A DNA stretch of 64,000 bases from Lyngbya sp. HA4199-MV5 (GCA_019359375.1 JAHHHL010000009.1:62001-126000); one strand, 5' to 3'; positions 1 through 8,146 are shown, counted from the first letter of the stretch. The notes: generated by a model not told the origin, from the letters alone. Numbers and translations are program-made.

Positions 1-2
1 AG

Positions 3-206
3 GGGCAGTCGTTTTTTGCCACGCTGAAGGTGCAGGACTGGCTGAAGGAACGGAATGAGAATCCTGCTACCTATGACATTTTGTTTCACCAAAAACCTGC
101 ACTGCCTGGATCGGGACAGGTCATGGTCATAGACATTGAACTTCGCCGTAAAGATGGACAGCCTGTAGACACTTGGTTGCAGGAAGAAGTGAATCGTCAC
201 GGTTAA
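3..206 (+). CDS. C-terminal fragment of an unidentified protein
   Basis: An open frame runs in from the left edge and ends at a TAA, giving about 67 residues (ending EEVNRHG). It is not in the ORF track because no start lies inside the window. The segment mixes charged and beta-prone stretches (VMVIDIELRRKDG, then WLQEEV), which suggests the end of a soluble domain. I do not recognise the family. The stop codon overlaps the first bases of a dispersed repeat (TTAAGGATCGTGGATT) that is also seen near 10.1 kb and 49 kb. Confidence 0.5.
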   Translation, partial: GQSFFATLKVQDWLKERNENPATYDILFHQKPALPGSGQVMVIDIELRRKDGQPVDTWLQEEVNRHG

Positions 207-216
207 GGATCGTGGA

Positions 217-408
217 TTAAATAAGTTCAACAACCTCAACCGTTGACCTGTAAGGGCGCGTCATGCGGTCAACCGTCGTTGCCATTGACCGAATTCCTTC
301 TCCCAACAAATGTTCCGCTGCTTTACCCGCAAAGAATGGCTCAAACAGATACAGGGGTGCAGACACAAGCCCTAATCCTTCAAAGGGCGCAATATCGGCA
401 CCAAACAC
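217..408 (-). CDS. possible small hypothetical protein downstream of the response regulator
   Basis: A 63-codon frame with a GTG start begins 22 bases after the stop of the response-regulator gene, on the same strand but in a different frame. The product is hydrophobic in the middle (LVSAPLYLFEPFFAG) and has no motif I recognise. No convincing ribosome-binding site is visible. It could be a real short gene co-transcribed with the regulator, the remnant of a longer C-terminus, or chance. Confidence 0.25.
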   Translation of the reverse strand: MFGADIAPFEGLGLVSAPLYLFEPFFAGKAAEHLLGEGIRSMATTVDRMTRPYRSTVEVVELI

Positions 409-430
409 TGCGCCCAGCGATCGATGCTGC

Positions 431-877
431 TCACTCTAACTGGCTTTGCCTTCCTTCTCCGGTCTTGTTTAATCCACTATCCTTAGCACTCAATAGAGCT
501 TGAGCCGTTCGTAAGATCTCATCTAACCCGCAATCTTTGGGCATGACGATATCTGCCTGCATACTCAACGTGTGATCCAGGGTGAGATCGCTACGACTGA
601 TAAAGGCTGAGGTGAGAATGGCAAGGGGTGGGTGCTTGAGTTGCGTTTTTAACTGGTGAATGATTTCGATGCCGTTGGTCGCCGTTTCATGACGATGGTT
701 AGGCGCGATCGTAAAATCGATCATGACCAGATCGTAGGATTCAAGCGGAGAATTCAAAAAACTCTGGACATCCGTAAAGGTCGTAACATCAAAACTCGCC
801 CTAAAAAAGCGCTGGATGGCAAGGCACCAGTTTTCGTCATCGTCCAGTACAGCTACTTTGGGTTTTGAATCAGTCAT
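431..877 (-). CDS. atypical response regulator, receiver domain only
   Basis: This 148-residue protein is a stand-alone CheY-like receiver. The N-terminal acidic cluster (VAVLDDDEN, residues 8-16), a phospho-acceptor aspartate in LVMIDF (about residue 54), a conserved Thr/Ser after a beta strand (AILTSAF) and the switch lysine in MPKD are all present in order. The loop after the phospho-acceptor is longer than usual (FTIAPNHRHETATNG). There is no output domain, so it probably relays phosphate or acts by protein contact. No histidine kinase gene is next to it. The last 20 residues are polar and probably disordered. Confidence 0.8.
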   Translation of the reverse strand: MTDSKPKVAVLDDDENWCLAIQRFFRASFDVTTFTDVQSFLNSPLESYDLVMIDFTIAPNHRHETATNGIEIIHQLKTQLKHPPLAILTSAFISRSDLTLDHTLSMQADIVMPKDCGLDEILRTAQALLSAKDSGLNKTGEGRQSQLE

Positions 878-1198
878 CGTTGCGATGTATAACTTAGCTT
901 GCGATCGAGACGGTTGAGCGCATCAACACATCTCACGCGAAGCGATGATGTGCTGTCATCACAGGAAGCAAGCCACCGCATCGCACTAAAAGACTACCAG
1001 CCCAGTAATGACTCAGCGCACTGTATCTACGCACTGTACCTGTAGATTGGTAGGCTGCAACGGCGTGTGTCTACACGCAATGGCTCACGTTGCTATCGTA
1101 CTGCGATCGAGTCGCCACAAACTTCAGCTTTTATTAATCAGCATCTTGATCAACGTTTGCTAGCATCTTGACGAACAGCAACCTGAGGCACGTTTGAT
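878..1198. other. intergenic region between divergent genes
   Basis: This is the divergent spacer between the receiver gene and the Nif11-domain gene. It has scattered short direct and inverted motifs, including AGGAAGCAAGCCACCGC, a weak relative of AAGCAAGCTAC repeats near 41.2 and 43.0 kb. I see no RNA gene or long open frame. Promoters for both flanking genes must lie here but no clear -35/-10 pair stands out. Confidence 0.4.
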
Positions 1199-1585
1199 AT
1201 GGCACCTGCAACTGTATTGCGATTCATGCAAAAGACTGCCCAAGACGAAGCGCTCCGTCAACAGCTTGAAACCTTGCTTGGGGTTGGTGATGGCAACATT
1301 AGCAGTGAAGCTGAGCTAGATGCCGATGAAACCGAAGTGCTGAAAGGCGAACGCGCTCCCGTCGTTGCGGCTTTTGCGACTCAGCATGGCTTTGCCTTCT
1401 CTGCCGATGATCTCGTCACCGTGGTGGAAGCCTTCCAGAAGCACCAGTTCGGTGAGTTATCTGATGCTGAGTTTGCGACCTTAGTAGGTGTAGCAACGCC
1501 TGAGGACGTAACGCTCAAAGCAACGGCAAACCCGCTCAAGCGTTTATCACGCTATTTGGGTGAAACCTATCTCGGCATTCGGTAG
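1199..1585 (+). CDS. Nif11-domain protein
   Basis: The 128-residue product fits the Nif11 / nif11-like leader family. An N-terminal helix (VLRFMQKTAQDEALRQQLE) carries the typical xxFxxxxxxDxxLxxxL pattern, and a second block (AFATQHGFAFSADDLV) matches the usual 'A...GY.FT.eEL' helix. It is followed by GELSDAEFATLVG, reminiscent of the ELSDEELE..aGG motif that precedes RiPP core peptides. The 30-residue tail after it has no cysteine, and no RiPP maturation enzyme lies nearby. A role as a stand-alone Nif11 protein of unknown function is therefore more likely than a peptide precursor. Confidence 0.6.
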   Translation: MAPATVLRFMQKTAQDEALRQQLETLLGVGDGNISSEAELDADETEVLKGERAPVVAAFATQHGFAFSADDLVTVVEAFQKHQFGELSDAEFATLVGVATPEDVTLKATANPLKRLSRYLGETYLGIR

Positions 1586-1604
1586 GTCGCGATCGCTGTG
1601 TGAG

Positions 1605-2216
1605 TCACGACACCCGATCTTCGGTTAAAACTTCCGAGGTTTGCGTAAATTCTATGACACTGTTTGCCTGCGGAAACTTAGTGTTGCTGGTCTCTGCGCC
1701 AGCAAGGTTAACCCCAATCAGTACCGCATCGGTGAGGTTGGCTCCGCTGAGAATGGCATCGGTCAAGTCAGCGTTGGTCAAATTGGCACGCTGTAGGTTT
1801 GCGTACCGTAGATTGGCGCTGCGTAGAACGGCGTTGGTGAGGTTAGCATCGCTCAAATCAATGCCGATGAGGTTTGCGCCAATGAGGTTAGCATCGGTGA
1901 GGTCAGCTCCACGGAGATTCGCGCCAATGAGGTTAGCTCCACGGAGTTCGGCATCGGTGAGGTCGTCACCCGTCATCTGAACGCCAGTGAGGTTGCTACC
2001 GCTGAGGTTCGCGCTGTGCAGATTGGCACCGCTGAAATTATCACCACTAAAATTAGAACCGCTGAGATCGGCGGACTCCAAGTCAGCATGGCTGAGATCA
2101 ATATGGCTCAAATTGACTCCAACAAGGTTTGGAGCCACATGACCATGAGCCTGCCGCCATTGATTCCACACGCTCACCCCCTGTTTCAGCAGGCTAAGCT
2201 GCGATTCATCTGCCAC
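1605..2216 (-). CDS. pentapeptide-repeat protein
   Basis: The 203-residue protein has a short helical head (SLLKQGVSVWNQWRQ), then about 27 A(D/N)LXX repeats from residue ~32 to ~175. This predicts a right-handed quadrilateral beta-helix. There is no signal peptide, so it should be cytosolic. Such proteins are common in cyanobacteria and mostly lack a known function. It follows the SPFH-protein gene by about 57 bases on the same strand and could share its transcript. The non-repeat tail (EFTQTSEVL) is encoded by a copy of a dispersed DNA repeat; see the separate repeat entry. Confidence 0.9.
   Translation of the reverse strand: MADESQLSLLKQGVSVWNQWRQAHGHVAPNLVGVNLSHIDLSHADLESADLSGSNFSGDNFSGANLHSANLSGSNLTGVQMTGDDLTDAELRGANLIGANLRGADLTDANLIGANLIGIDLSDANLTNAVLRSANLRYANLQRANLTNADLTDAILSGANLTDAVLIGVNLAGAETSNTKFPQANSVIEFTQTSEVLTEDRVS
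1623..1648 (-). repeat. dispersed repeat forming the end of the pentapeptide gene
   Basis: Read on the minus strand, 26 bases here match 24 of 26 bases at 52394-52419 (core GCAAACCTCGGA). At 52.4 kb the same sequence is intergenic and is one arm of an inverted repeat. Here it encodes residues in the tail of the pentapeptide protein. Confidence 0.7.
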
Positions 2217-2273
2217 GATCGCTATCTCCTCGTTGATGGCGCGATCGCTCTGCGCGTTGACTACTCAGAGCAA

Positions 2274-3077
2274 TCAAAGATTACTGCCATTGCCATTTAG
2301 CCCGGTTTCGGTCTGGTCGGTTGAGATCAGTTCACCCAGGGTTTCGTTCAGCGCTTTTGGATCCATGAAGATAATCTTGGAGTTGTCACTTTCGCTGAGT
2401 TTTACATTGGCATCCACGTATTTCTGGGCGATCAGGTACTGTAACACCGCTTGAGAATTGGGCTGATTCTGTAAAGCGAGAGAAATACGCCGGATCGATT
2501 CTACCATTCCCTCGGTTTCCGACATGGTTGCCTTGCGCCGACTTTCTGCCGATCGCTCCAGTTCTAAAGACTCCAGAATGGTTTTCGACGGCGCGAGTTC
2601 TTGCACTTCAACCCGCATAATTTTCACGCCCCAGCTTTCGGTTGCTTCATCAAGCTGATGGAGGAGCGTTTGGTTAATTTTGTTGCGACCCGAAACAGTT
2701 TCGCGCAAATCCATTTGACCAATCTCACCACGCAAAGCTGTGACAACGAGGTTGGTCAGCGCTGATTCCAGGTCTTCTACACCGTAGTACGCTTTTTGGA
2801 CATCCAGAATTTTCCAAAACATCACGGCATCCACCGTGAGCGGCACATTGTCGCGCGTAATCGTTTGCTGCGGATCGATGTCCAGAATTTGCTCACGGGT
2901 TGATTCAACCAGCACCGTATCAAACACTGGAATGACAAAATTGAGTCCCGGCTTTAGACTGCGGCGATACTGCCCCAGACGCTCCACGAGACCCTCGTTG
3001 CCCTCGTTAATGATTTTGACCGAACCAGCGATGTAGCCAACCGTAGCTAACACAAGGGCGGCAATCAAAGATTCCAT
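2274..3077 (-). CDS. SPFH/stomatin-family membrane-anchored protein
   Basis: An N-terminal membrane helix (LIAALVLATVGYIAG) is followed by an SPFH/Band 7 domain (IINEGNEGLVERLGQY, then PGLNFVIPVFD and the STREQILDIDPQQ strand). After it comes a long charged helical region typical of stomatin oligomers. The ORF track begins 16 codons further upstream, but I prefer the internal ATG (MESLIAAL) because GGAG lies just ahead of it and the extra residues are not family-like. The product is about 267 residues. Stomatin-like proteins organise membrane microdomains and regulate proteases or channels. It lies downstream of the Na+/H+ antiporter gene on the same strand. Confidence 0.85.
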   Translation of the reverse strand: MESLIAALVLATVGYIAGSVKIINEGNEGLVERLGQYRRSLKPGLNFVIPVFDTVLVESTREQILDIDPQQTITRDNVPLTVDAVMFWKILDVQKAYYGVEDLESALTNLVVTALRGEIGQMDLRETVSGRNKINQTLLHQLDEATESWGVKIMRVEVQELAPSKTILESLELERSAESRRKATMSETEGMVESIRRISLALQNQPNSQAVLQYLIAQKYVDANVKLSESDNSKIIFMDPKALNETLGELISTDQTETGLNGNGSNL

Positions 3078-3171
3078 CGGTATTGCTCCTGCGGGTGCGC
3101 AGCGTTCACGAGTGCGCTGATTCAATTGTATTCCCAGTCTTGCGAGTCGGCAGGAAATGAGGGAAAGAGTG

Positions 3172-3329
3172 AGGGAGGCAGGAGGCAGGAGGCAGGAGGA
3201 GGCAGGAGTCGAGTTAAAGGCTCAAAAGCTGACCGCTGACCGTTGACCGCTTAAAAGCTAGTCCTTCATACTTCATCCCTCATTCCTCATCCTTCTGCCC
3301 TCTGCCCCCTGCCCTCTGCCTTCTGCCTT
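3172..3329. repeat. polypurine/polypyrimidine heptamer-type repeats
   Basis: GGAGGCA/GGCAGGA units repeat several times at one end, and CTGCC(C/T)TCTGCC units end directly at the antiporter stop codon. Between them lie CATCCCTCATTCCTCATCC-type tracts. This mosaic resembles the short tandem repeats known from cyanobacterial spacers, and its parts recur elsewhere in the window, including inside the PBP1C gene. Confidence 0.75.
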
Positions 3330-4988
3330 CTAATCATCTTCCAGCGTCAGCAGTTGTTGGTCGATCGCCTGCACACGCGATCGCACCACGTCTTCTGACA
3401 GCACGCGCTTGCGGAGAGCTTCATTGAGGGCATCTTTTTCTGCCAGCAACAACCGACGACGGATGGCATCCAGGCGTGCAACTCTGCCACTGGCAGCGGT
3501 GAGTTGATCAGGGCGGCGGTTGTAAAAATCGCGCAGGGAGCGTTCGGCAGCGGCAATGCGGATCTGATAGCTGGCACGCATTTCTTCGTAAACGGCTTTG
3601 GGCAGCACGCCTGTTTTCAGCAGGGTATCCAATTCATCCTGGGCGGCTTTGGCGGTGATGAGTTGGGATTGCAGCGATTCGATCCACTGCTGCGATTCGG
3701 AGGTGTGAGAAAGGTTGAGGCGGCGCACGAGCCAGGGTAAGCTGACTCCCTGACCTACAAGCGACACCAAAACAGTACCAAACACCAGGGCAATGAGCGC
3801 TTCACGGTTGGGCAGTGTGCTGGGCAGGCTGAGTGCCAGTGCCATCGACAGCGAGCCTTTAATATTGCCGAGAAACAGGACGTGCTGCCAGCGCAAAGGT
3901 AAGTTGCGATCGACCCGCTTGACGATCGCCAGCATGGGATACACCGACAGAAAGCGCCCAACTTGATAGGCAAGCACCGCTAGAAGCACGGCAGGCAGGG
4001 TTTTGAGCAGCGTTTCAAGGTTGATTTCGATGCCAATCAACAAAAAGATGAAGGTGTTGACCCCAAAGCCTGCATATTCCCAGAAGCTCAGCACCGTCAG
4101 ACGGCTGGAGGCAGACACGGTTTGAGAACGTTCTAAATTGCCAACGACTAAGCCTGCAACCACGACGGCAACGACCCCAGACATGCCAAAAAACTGACTG
4201 AGCTGGAACGTGCCCAGCGCGATCGCCACCGTTAACAAGATGTTGCTGAGAGAGTCGTTCGATCGCGCATACAGCCCCACGCCCAGGTAGCCGAGCGCCA
4301 AACCGACTAAACCGCCGCCCAAAATCACCACCAGCAATTCTTTAATGCCGTCCGCAAAGGTCAGTGACCCTGTAGCATTCACTTTCAAAATCAGGCTGAA
4401 CAACACCAGTGCGATGCCATCGTTAAACAGGCTTTCTCCTTCGACGATCGTGATCAGACGGGGTGGCACTGTAACTTCCTTGAAAACCGCAATCACTGAA
4501 ACAGTGTCGGTAATCGCCAGGATCACGCCCACTAACAGCGCCGAAATCCAGGGTAAGCCCAAACCAAACTTCAAAATGACGGCAGTCACCCCTGAGGCAA
4601 TCACCACACCAGGTCCTGCCAGTAGGGTAACGGGCTTGATCGTACTGCGAAGGCGACTAATATCGGTGTTGATCGCCGCTTCAAAGAGCAGAATGGGCAA
4701 GAAAAGATTCAAGATCAACGCCGAATCCAGCCCAATGCGCCGAGGCAGCAGTTCGGTAATGGCTAAACCCGCGACCACCAGACCTGTAACATAGGGAATG
4801 CGAAACTGCCGCGAGACCAGTGCCACACCTGTTGCCACCAGAAGCAAGATGATCAGCACCGTGACCAGTTGAGCGGCATCTGATTGCTCACCGCCAACGA
4901 CTGCAAAGAGAGATGTCATAGGAACTTGACTTGAAAGCCAGTACAGAGCGCTGGCAAATGGATAAGCTATAGTCAGGAACAGTGCCAT
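3330..4988 (-). CDS. Na+/H+ antiporter, CPA1 (NhaP-type) family
   Basis: The 552-residue protein has a hydrophobic N-terminal two thirds with about a dozen membrane segments and a cytosolic helical tail of roughly 130 residues. The CPA1 signature EGESLFNDGIALVLF contains the ND motif that forms the cation site. The protein should exchange Na+ (or K+) for H+ across the plasma membrane for pH and salt homeostasis. It is the first gene of a possible three-gene minus-strand group with the SPFH protein and the pentapeptide protein. It is divergent from argD across a 150-base spacer. Its stop codon is immediately followed by a repeat tract. Confidence 0.88.
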   Translation of the reverse strand: MALFLTIAYPFASALYWLSSQVPMTSLFAVVGGEQSDAAQLVTVLIILLLVATGVALVSRQFRIPYVTGLVVAGLAITELLPRRIGLDSALILNLFLPILLFEAAINTDISRLRSTIKPVTLLAGPGVVIASGVTAVILKFGLGLPWISALLVGVILAITDTVSVIAVFKEVTVPPRLITIVEGESLFNDGIALVLFSLILKVNATGSLTFADGIKELLVVILGGGLVGLALGYLGVGLYARSNDSLSNILLTVAIALGTFQLSQFFGMSGVVAVVVAGLVVGNLERSQTVSASSRLTVLSFWEYAGFGVNTFIFLLIGIEINLETLLKTLPAVLLAVLAYQVGRFLSVYPMLAIVKRVDRNLPLRWQHVLFLGNIKGSLSMALALSLPSTLPNREALIALVFGTVLVSLVGQGVSLPWLVRRLNLSHTSESQQWIESLQSQLITAKAAQDELDTLLKTGVLPKAVYEEMRASYQIRIAAAERSLRDFYNRRPDQLTAASGRVARLDAIRRRLLLAEKDALNEALRKRVLSEDVVRSRVQAIDQQLLTLEDD

Positions 4989-5138
4989 AGACTTGATTGC
5001 TCAGTCTTTGACGTTAAGCCACCCGCCATTCAGGTTTGCGACTCGACCCTTCCAGCAGTCTAGAGTCTAACGTCCACAGTCCTAAAGTCTAGAAAACACT
5101 CCTTCCCAGTTATTGTGTCAGTTTGAGGAGCTATTTCA

Positions 5139-6416
5139 GTGAGTCCAGAAGCGTTAGTTCAACCCCTACCCACGATCGCCACTCCATCGCTTGATGCAAC
5201 CAGTCCTTTTAGCCCAGAGGACTTTAACGCGCATGTAATGACGACCTACGCCCGCTACCCGATCGCTCTGGAGCGAGGAACTGGCTGCCGCGTATGGGAT
5301 ACGGATGGACGCGAATATCTGGATTTTGTTGCGGGGATTGCTACCTGTACGCTGGGACACGCTCATCCCGTAATGGTGCAGGCAGTGACGGAGCAAATTC
5401 AAACCTTGCATCACGTCTCGAACCTGTATTACGTGCCTCAGCAGGGTGCGCTGGCGAAATGGCTGGTTGAACATTCCTGCGCCGATCGTGCCTTCTTTTG
5501 TAACTCTGGAGCCGAAGCGAACGAAGGGGCGATCAAATTGGCGCGGAAGTACGCTCACGATGTGCGGCATATTGCTGATCCAGTTGTGATTACGGCACAC
5601 GCCAGCTTTCACGGACGCACCTTAGCCACCGTCACCGCGACCGGACAACCCAAGTATCAAAAAGGCTTTAGTCCGCTGGTGCCCGGTTTCTACTACGTCA
5701 CCTATAACGACATCGCCGCGCTAGAAGCTGCACTGGATGAACTGGATAGCAATGAACCGCGAGTCGCTGCCATCATGCTGGAAGCGCTGCAAGGCGAAGG
5801 CGGTGTGCGTCCGGGCGATCGCGCCTACTTCCAGCGGGTACGCCAACTCTGCGACGATCGCGGCATCCTCCTGATTCTCGACGAAGTACAGGTGGGGATG
5901 GGTCGCTCTGGGCACCTCTGGGGCTACGAAAACCTGGACATTGAACCGGATATCTTTACCTCTGCAAAAGGTCTCGGCGGCGGCATTCCCATTGGTGCCA
6001 TGCTCTGCAAAGCTTTCTGCAATGTCTTCCAACCCGGCGATCACGCCAGTACGTTTGGTGGCAATCCCTTTGCCTGTGGTGTCGCCCTTTCCGTTTGCGA
6101 AACCATTGAGCGCGAGAATTTACTTGAGAATGTGCGCGATCGGGGTAAGCAGTTAAGAGAAGGACTGAGTGCGATCGCGCAAACATTTCCCAACCACATC
6201 GCCGAAGTACGCGGCTGGGGACTCATCAACGGTCTTGAAATCAAAGCCGACTCGCCGCTTACCTCATCAGAGATTGTCAAAGTCACAATGGCAAACGGAC
6301 TATTGTTAGTGCCTGCGGGTCCCAAAGTTGTCCGTTTTGTGCCCCCGCTGATTGTCAATGAAGCTGAGATTAATCAGGCACTCCAGGCTGTTGAGCAAGC
6401 CTTTGCCTCTCTCTAG
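5139..6416 (+). CDS. argD: acetylornithine aminotransferase
   Basis: The 425-residue class III PLP aminotransferase converts N-acetylglutamate semialdehyde plus glutamate to N-acetylornithine in arginine synthesis. Visible hallmarks are the substrate loop (FVAGIATCTLGHAHP), the PLP-phosphate motif (CNSGAEANEGAIKLAR), the cofactor-holding aspartate in LILDEVQVGMGR, and the Schiff-base lysine in TSAKGLGGGIPIGAM. Translation starts at GTG, placed by GAGGAG ten bases upstream. A 35-residue extension precedes the domain, as in other cyanobacterial ArgD. The DUF4160 gene follows 12 bases later and may be co-transcribed. Confidence 0.95.
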   Translation: MSPEALVQPLPTIATPSLDATSPFSPEDFNAHVMTTYARYPIALERGTGCRVWDTDGREYLDFVAGIATCTLGHAHPVMVQAVTEQIQTLHHVSNLYYVPQQGALAKWLVEHSCADRAFFCNSGAEANEGAIKLARKYAHDVRHIADPVVITAHASFHGRTLATVTATGQPKYQKGFSPLVPGFYYVTYNDIAALEAALDELDSNEPRVAAIMLEALQGEGGVRPGDRAYFQRVRQLCDDRGILLILDEVQVGMGRSGHLWGYENLDIEPDIFTSAKGLGGGIPIGAMLCKAFCNVFQPGDHASTFGGNPFACGVALSVCETIERENLLENVRDRGKQLREGLSAIAQTFPNHIAEVRGWGLINGLEIKADSPLTSSEIVKVTMANGLLLVPAGPKVVRFVPPLIVNEAEINQALQAVEQAFASL

Positions 6417-6428
6417 CGTTGACCAGCA

Positions 6429-6674
6429 ATGCCAACAGTTTTGAGGTTAGGAGCTTACCGCTTTTACTTTTATAGCCATGAGCCGAATGAGCCACCGCAT
6501 ATTCATGTCGATCGTGATCATCAGTCGGCAAAGTTTTGGCTAAAGCCAGTGGCTCTGGCAAGCAACATTGGGTTCAATGCTAGAGAATTAAGAAAGCTGC
6601 AATCAATAGTCGCAGAGTATCAAACGCAATTCTTGGAGGTGTGGCATGGGCGTTTTGGCACCGAGAGCAGATGA
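6429..6674 (+). CDS. DUF4160 protein
   Basis: The 81-residue product carries the DUF4160 core, with the Y-F-Y-S-x-E-P-x-x-PPHIHV motif (FYFYSHEPNEPPHIHVDRD) followed by AKFWLKPV. The family is small, widespread and of unknown biochemical role. It is nearly always next to a DUF2442 gene, as here, where the two frames overlap by 29 bases. This gene-pair arrangement has led to the suggestion of a toxin-antitoxin-like module, but I see nothing that proves it. The start is 12 bases after argD. Confidence 0.8.
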   Translation: MPTVLRLGAYRFYFYSHEPNEPPHIHVDRDHQSAKFWLKPVALASNIGFNARELRKLQSIVAEYQTQFLEVWHGRFGTESR

Positions 6675-6918
6675 GCGGGTTAAGGCTGTCCATTTTTCTG
6701 AAGACACGTTCAGCGTTGAGCTAATGGATGGTCGCACCATCACGGTTCCGCTTGCCTGGTATCCCAGACTGCTGAATGCAACCCCTGATCAGCTAACTCA
6801 ATGGGAAGTTTGTGGCGGCGGTTATGGCATCCATTGGGATGCACTGGACGAAGACCTCAGTACAGAAGGACTTTTGCGCGGCGCACCTGCTCCACGTCAG
6901 CCGTTGGGCGTGGAGTAG
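6646..6918 (+). CDS. DUF2442 protein
   Basis: The 90-residue product matches DUF2442: 'V...F.ed.f.VeL.DGR.i.vPLaWyPrL' is seen as FSVELMDGRTITVPLAWYPRL, then WEVCGGGYGIHWDALDEDLS. It overlaps the end of the DUF4160 gene and is translated in another frame, so the two are probably translationally coupled. DUF2442 proteins are thought to be DNA-binding-like or antitoxin-like partners; the function is not established. The sequence after ALDEDLSTEGLLRG is a variable tail. Confidence 0.8.
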   Translation: MGVLAPRADERVKAVHFSEDTFSVELMDGRTITVPLAWYPRLLNATPDQLTQWEVCGGGYGIHWDALDEDLSTEGLLRGAPAPRQPLGVE

Positions 6919-7040
6919 GCGATCGTGGCTCTCTGAAACCTCAAATACCATAGAGCAGAGAAAAGCACATACGCTCGATCGCTGCACCAAACCTAAACAT
7001 ATGCGAAAAGATCCTGCTTATTCACTCAAAGGAGTATATT

Positions 7041-7184
7041 ATGCAGAGAGACTTTTCCTATCCCTCCGATTTGGGGCGTTCTGTGGAACCTTCTGTATCA
7101 GCCGTTTCGCGGTGTTATACGGAAAGTTTCAGTCTAATAATCGTTAGACGTTTGGTTTCCATATCGAGTTCAGCAGATGAGTAA
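7041..7184 (+). CDS. small ORF (47 aa) with a strong ribosome-binding site
   Basis: This frame is too short for the supplied track. It starts at ATG eight bases after a strong AAAGGAG and encodes MQRDFSYPSDLGRS... ending SSADE. Its stop overlaps the ATG of the next (frameshifted) gene in the arrangement ATGAGTAA, the kind of overlap that couples translation. No signal peptide or known motif is visible. It could be a real small protein, a leader that drives translation of the next gene, or a decayed remnant. Confidence 0.35.
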   Translation: MQRDFSYPSDLGRSVEPSVSAVSRCYTESFSLIIVRRLVSISSSADE

Positions 7185-7577
7185 CGGCAATGGCGGTAGT
7201 CAAATTCTCGAACCCAGGTTATTGTTGCTTTAGTTGGTTTGATGAGTACGGTAAGTGTAGGGTTGTTTGCAAATTGGGATAAAGTGTTTCCCAATCAAAA
7301 GGTTCAGCCCTCCCCTTCACCACCACCCGTTAGCAAGTCAACAACATCACCTGTTTGGAAGTTGATGGGAACAGCATCAACGGGTGAAAGGGTTTATGTT
7401 GACACTGCCAGTATTGAAAAGTTAGCGGGAACGGCTGACTTTACATACAAAATTGGGAATGAGTTAGTTGATGCCCATGCAGATTGCCAGGGTAATCGCT
7501 GGTATGCCAATAAATATGGGTGGAACAGCCCTAAAAGCTCAGCTACTCAAGAAATGTTGGGATATGTTTGCAGGTAG
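7177..7577 (+). pseudogene. frameshifted secreted/membrane protein, related to the next gene
   Basis: The ORF track starts at an internal TTG. A natural ATG lies upstream in another frame and gives MSNGNGGSQILEPR before stopping. One extra base near 7214 would join it to the track frame as ...LEPR-VIVALVGLMSTVSVGLF..., a good N-terminus with a membrane helix. After a proline/serine linker comes a domain of about 65 residues (TGERVYVDTASIEK ... SATQEMLGYVC) that is clearly related to the middle of the next protein. I call it a probable one-base frameshift, either real or a sequencing error. The domain's function is unknown. Confidence 0.5.
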
Positions 7578-7612
7578 AACTTTTTAACTTTAAGAAGGAA
7601 TCAAGGTTTCGG

Positions 7613-8146
7613 ATGATGAAAAACATAGGTCTGCTTGTAAGTCTCCCTTGTATGCTGGTAGCGCCTGCATTCTTTTTGCAACAAAACCCAGTTTTCGCTC
7701 AAACATGCAATTACTTCGCGGGAGCTGCGGTAACAGGGCAAAGTGTAAATGTAGATTTGTGTTCAATCAGCCCAGCCAGTCCTCGAAGCGTTGACTTTGT
7801 TTACTACTTAGGAAATGAGAAAGTTGTAAGTCAAGCTAACTGCGCTCAAGGAACTTGGATTTCATTTCCAGAGAGGCGGGTCAATCGTCCTCAATCCCAA
7901 GCTACACAGAGGATGCTTGAGGTTGTTTGTAGTTATCGAGTTTACAGCCCACGCCGCACTTCTAGAGTTGGAGCAGCCATTGTTTTCAATCCGCCATCGA
8001 ATGTGAGAGCTTCTCCGAATGGTGACATTCTTTGTTCAGTTAGAGAGCGTAGCACAATCAATATCTACGGTTCTGTTGGTTCTTGGTATTACACCAATGT
8101 ATGCGGCAAGATGGGAGTAATACACTCTGGTCAAATCAGATTTTAG
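7613..8146 (+). CDS. secreted protein with a C-terminal SH3-like domain
   Basis: The ORF track begins 15 codons too early. The ATG at 7613 (or the adjacent one) gives a classical signal peptide (MMKNIGLLVSLPCMLVAPAFF..., cleavage after FAQ). The mature protein has two parts. The first is a cysteine-bearing domain (TGQSVNVDLCSI ... DFVYYLGNE ... SQATQRMLEVVC), shared with the previous gene. The second is a bacterial SH3-like domain (NVRASPNGDILCSV ... SWYYTNVCGKMGVIHSGQI). It should be exported to the periplasm. SH3b domains commonly bind peptidoglycan or peptides; the role here is unknown. The two genes look like a tandem duplication of one domain. Confidence 0.6.
   Translation: MMKNIGLLVSLPCMLVAPAFFLQQNPVFAQTCNYFAGAAVTGQSVNVDLCSISPASPRSVDFVYYLGNEKVVSQANCAQGTWISFPERRVNRPQSQATQRMLEVVCSYRVYSPRRTSRVGAAIVFNPPSNVRASPNGDILCSVRERSTINIYGSVGSWYYTNVCGKMGVIHSGQIRF

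Noticed and set aside
1600-1980. 126-codon plus-strand frame rich in RLAP/RFAPMRLA
   Set aside because: It is the antisense shadow of the pentapeptide-repeat gene; the repeats in it are the complement of A(D/N)LXX codons.
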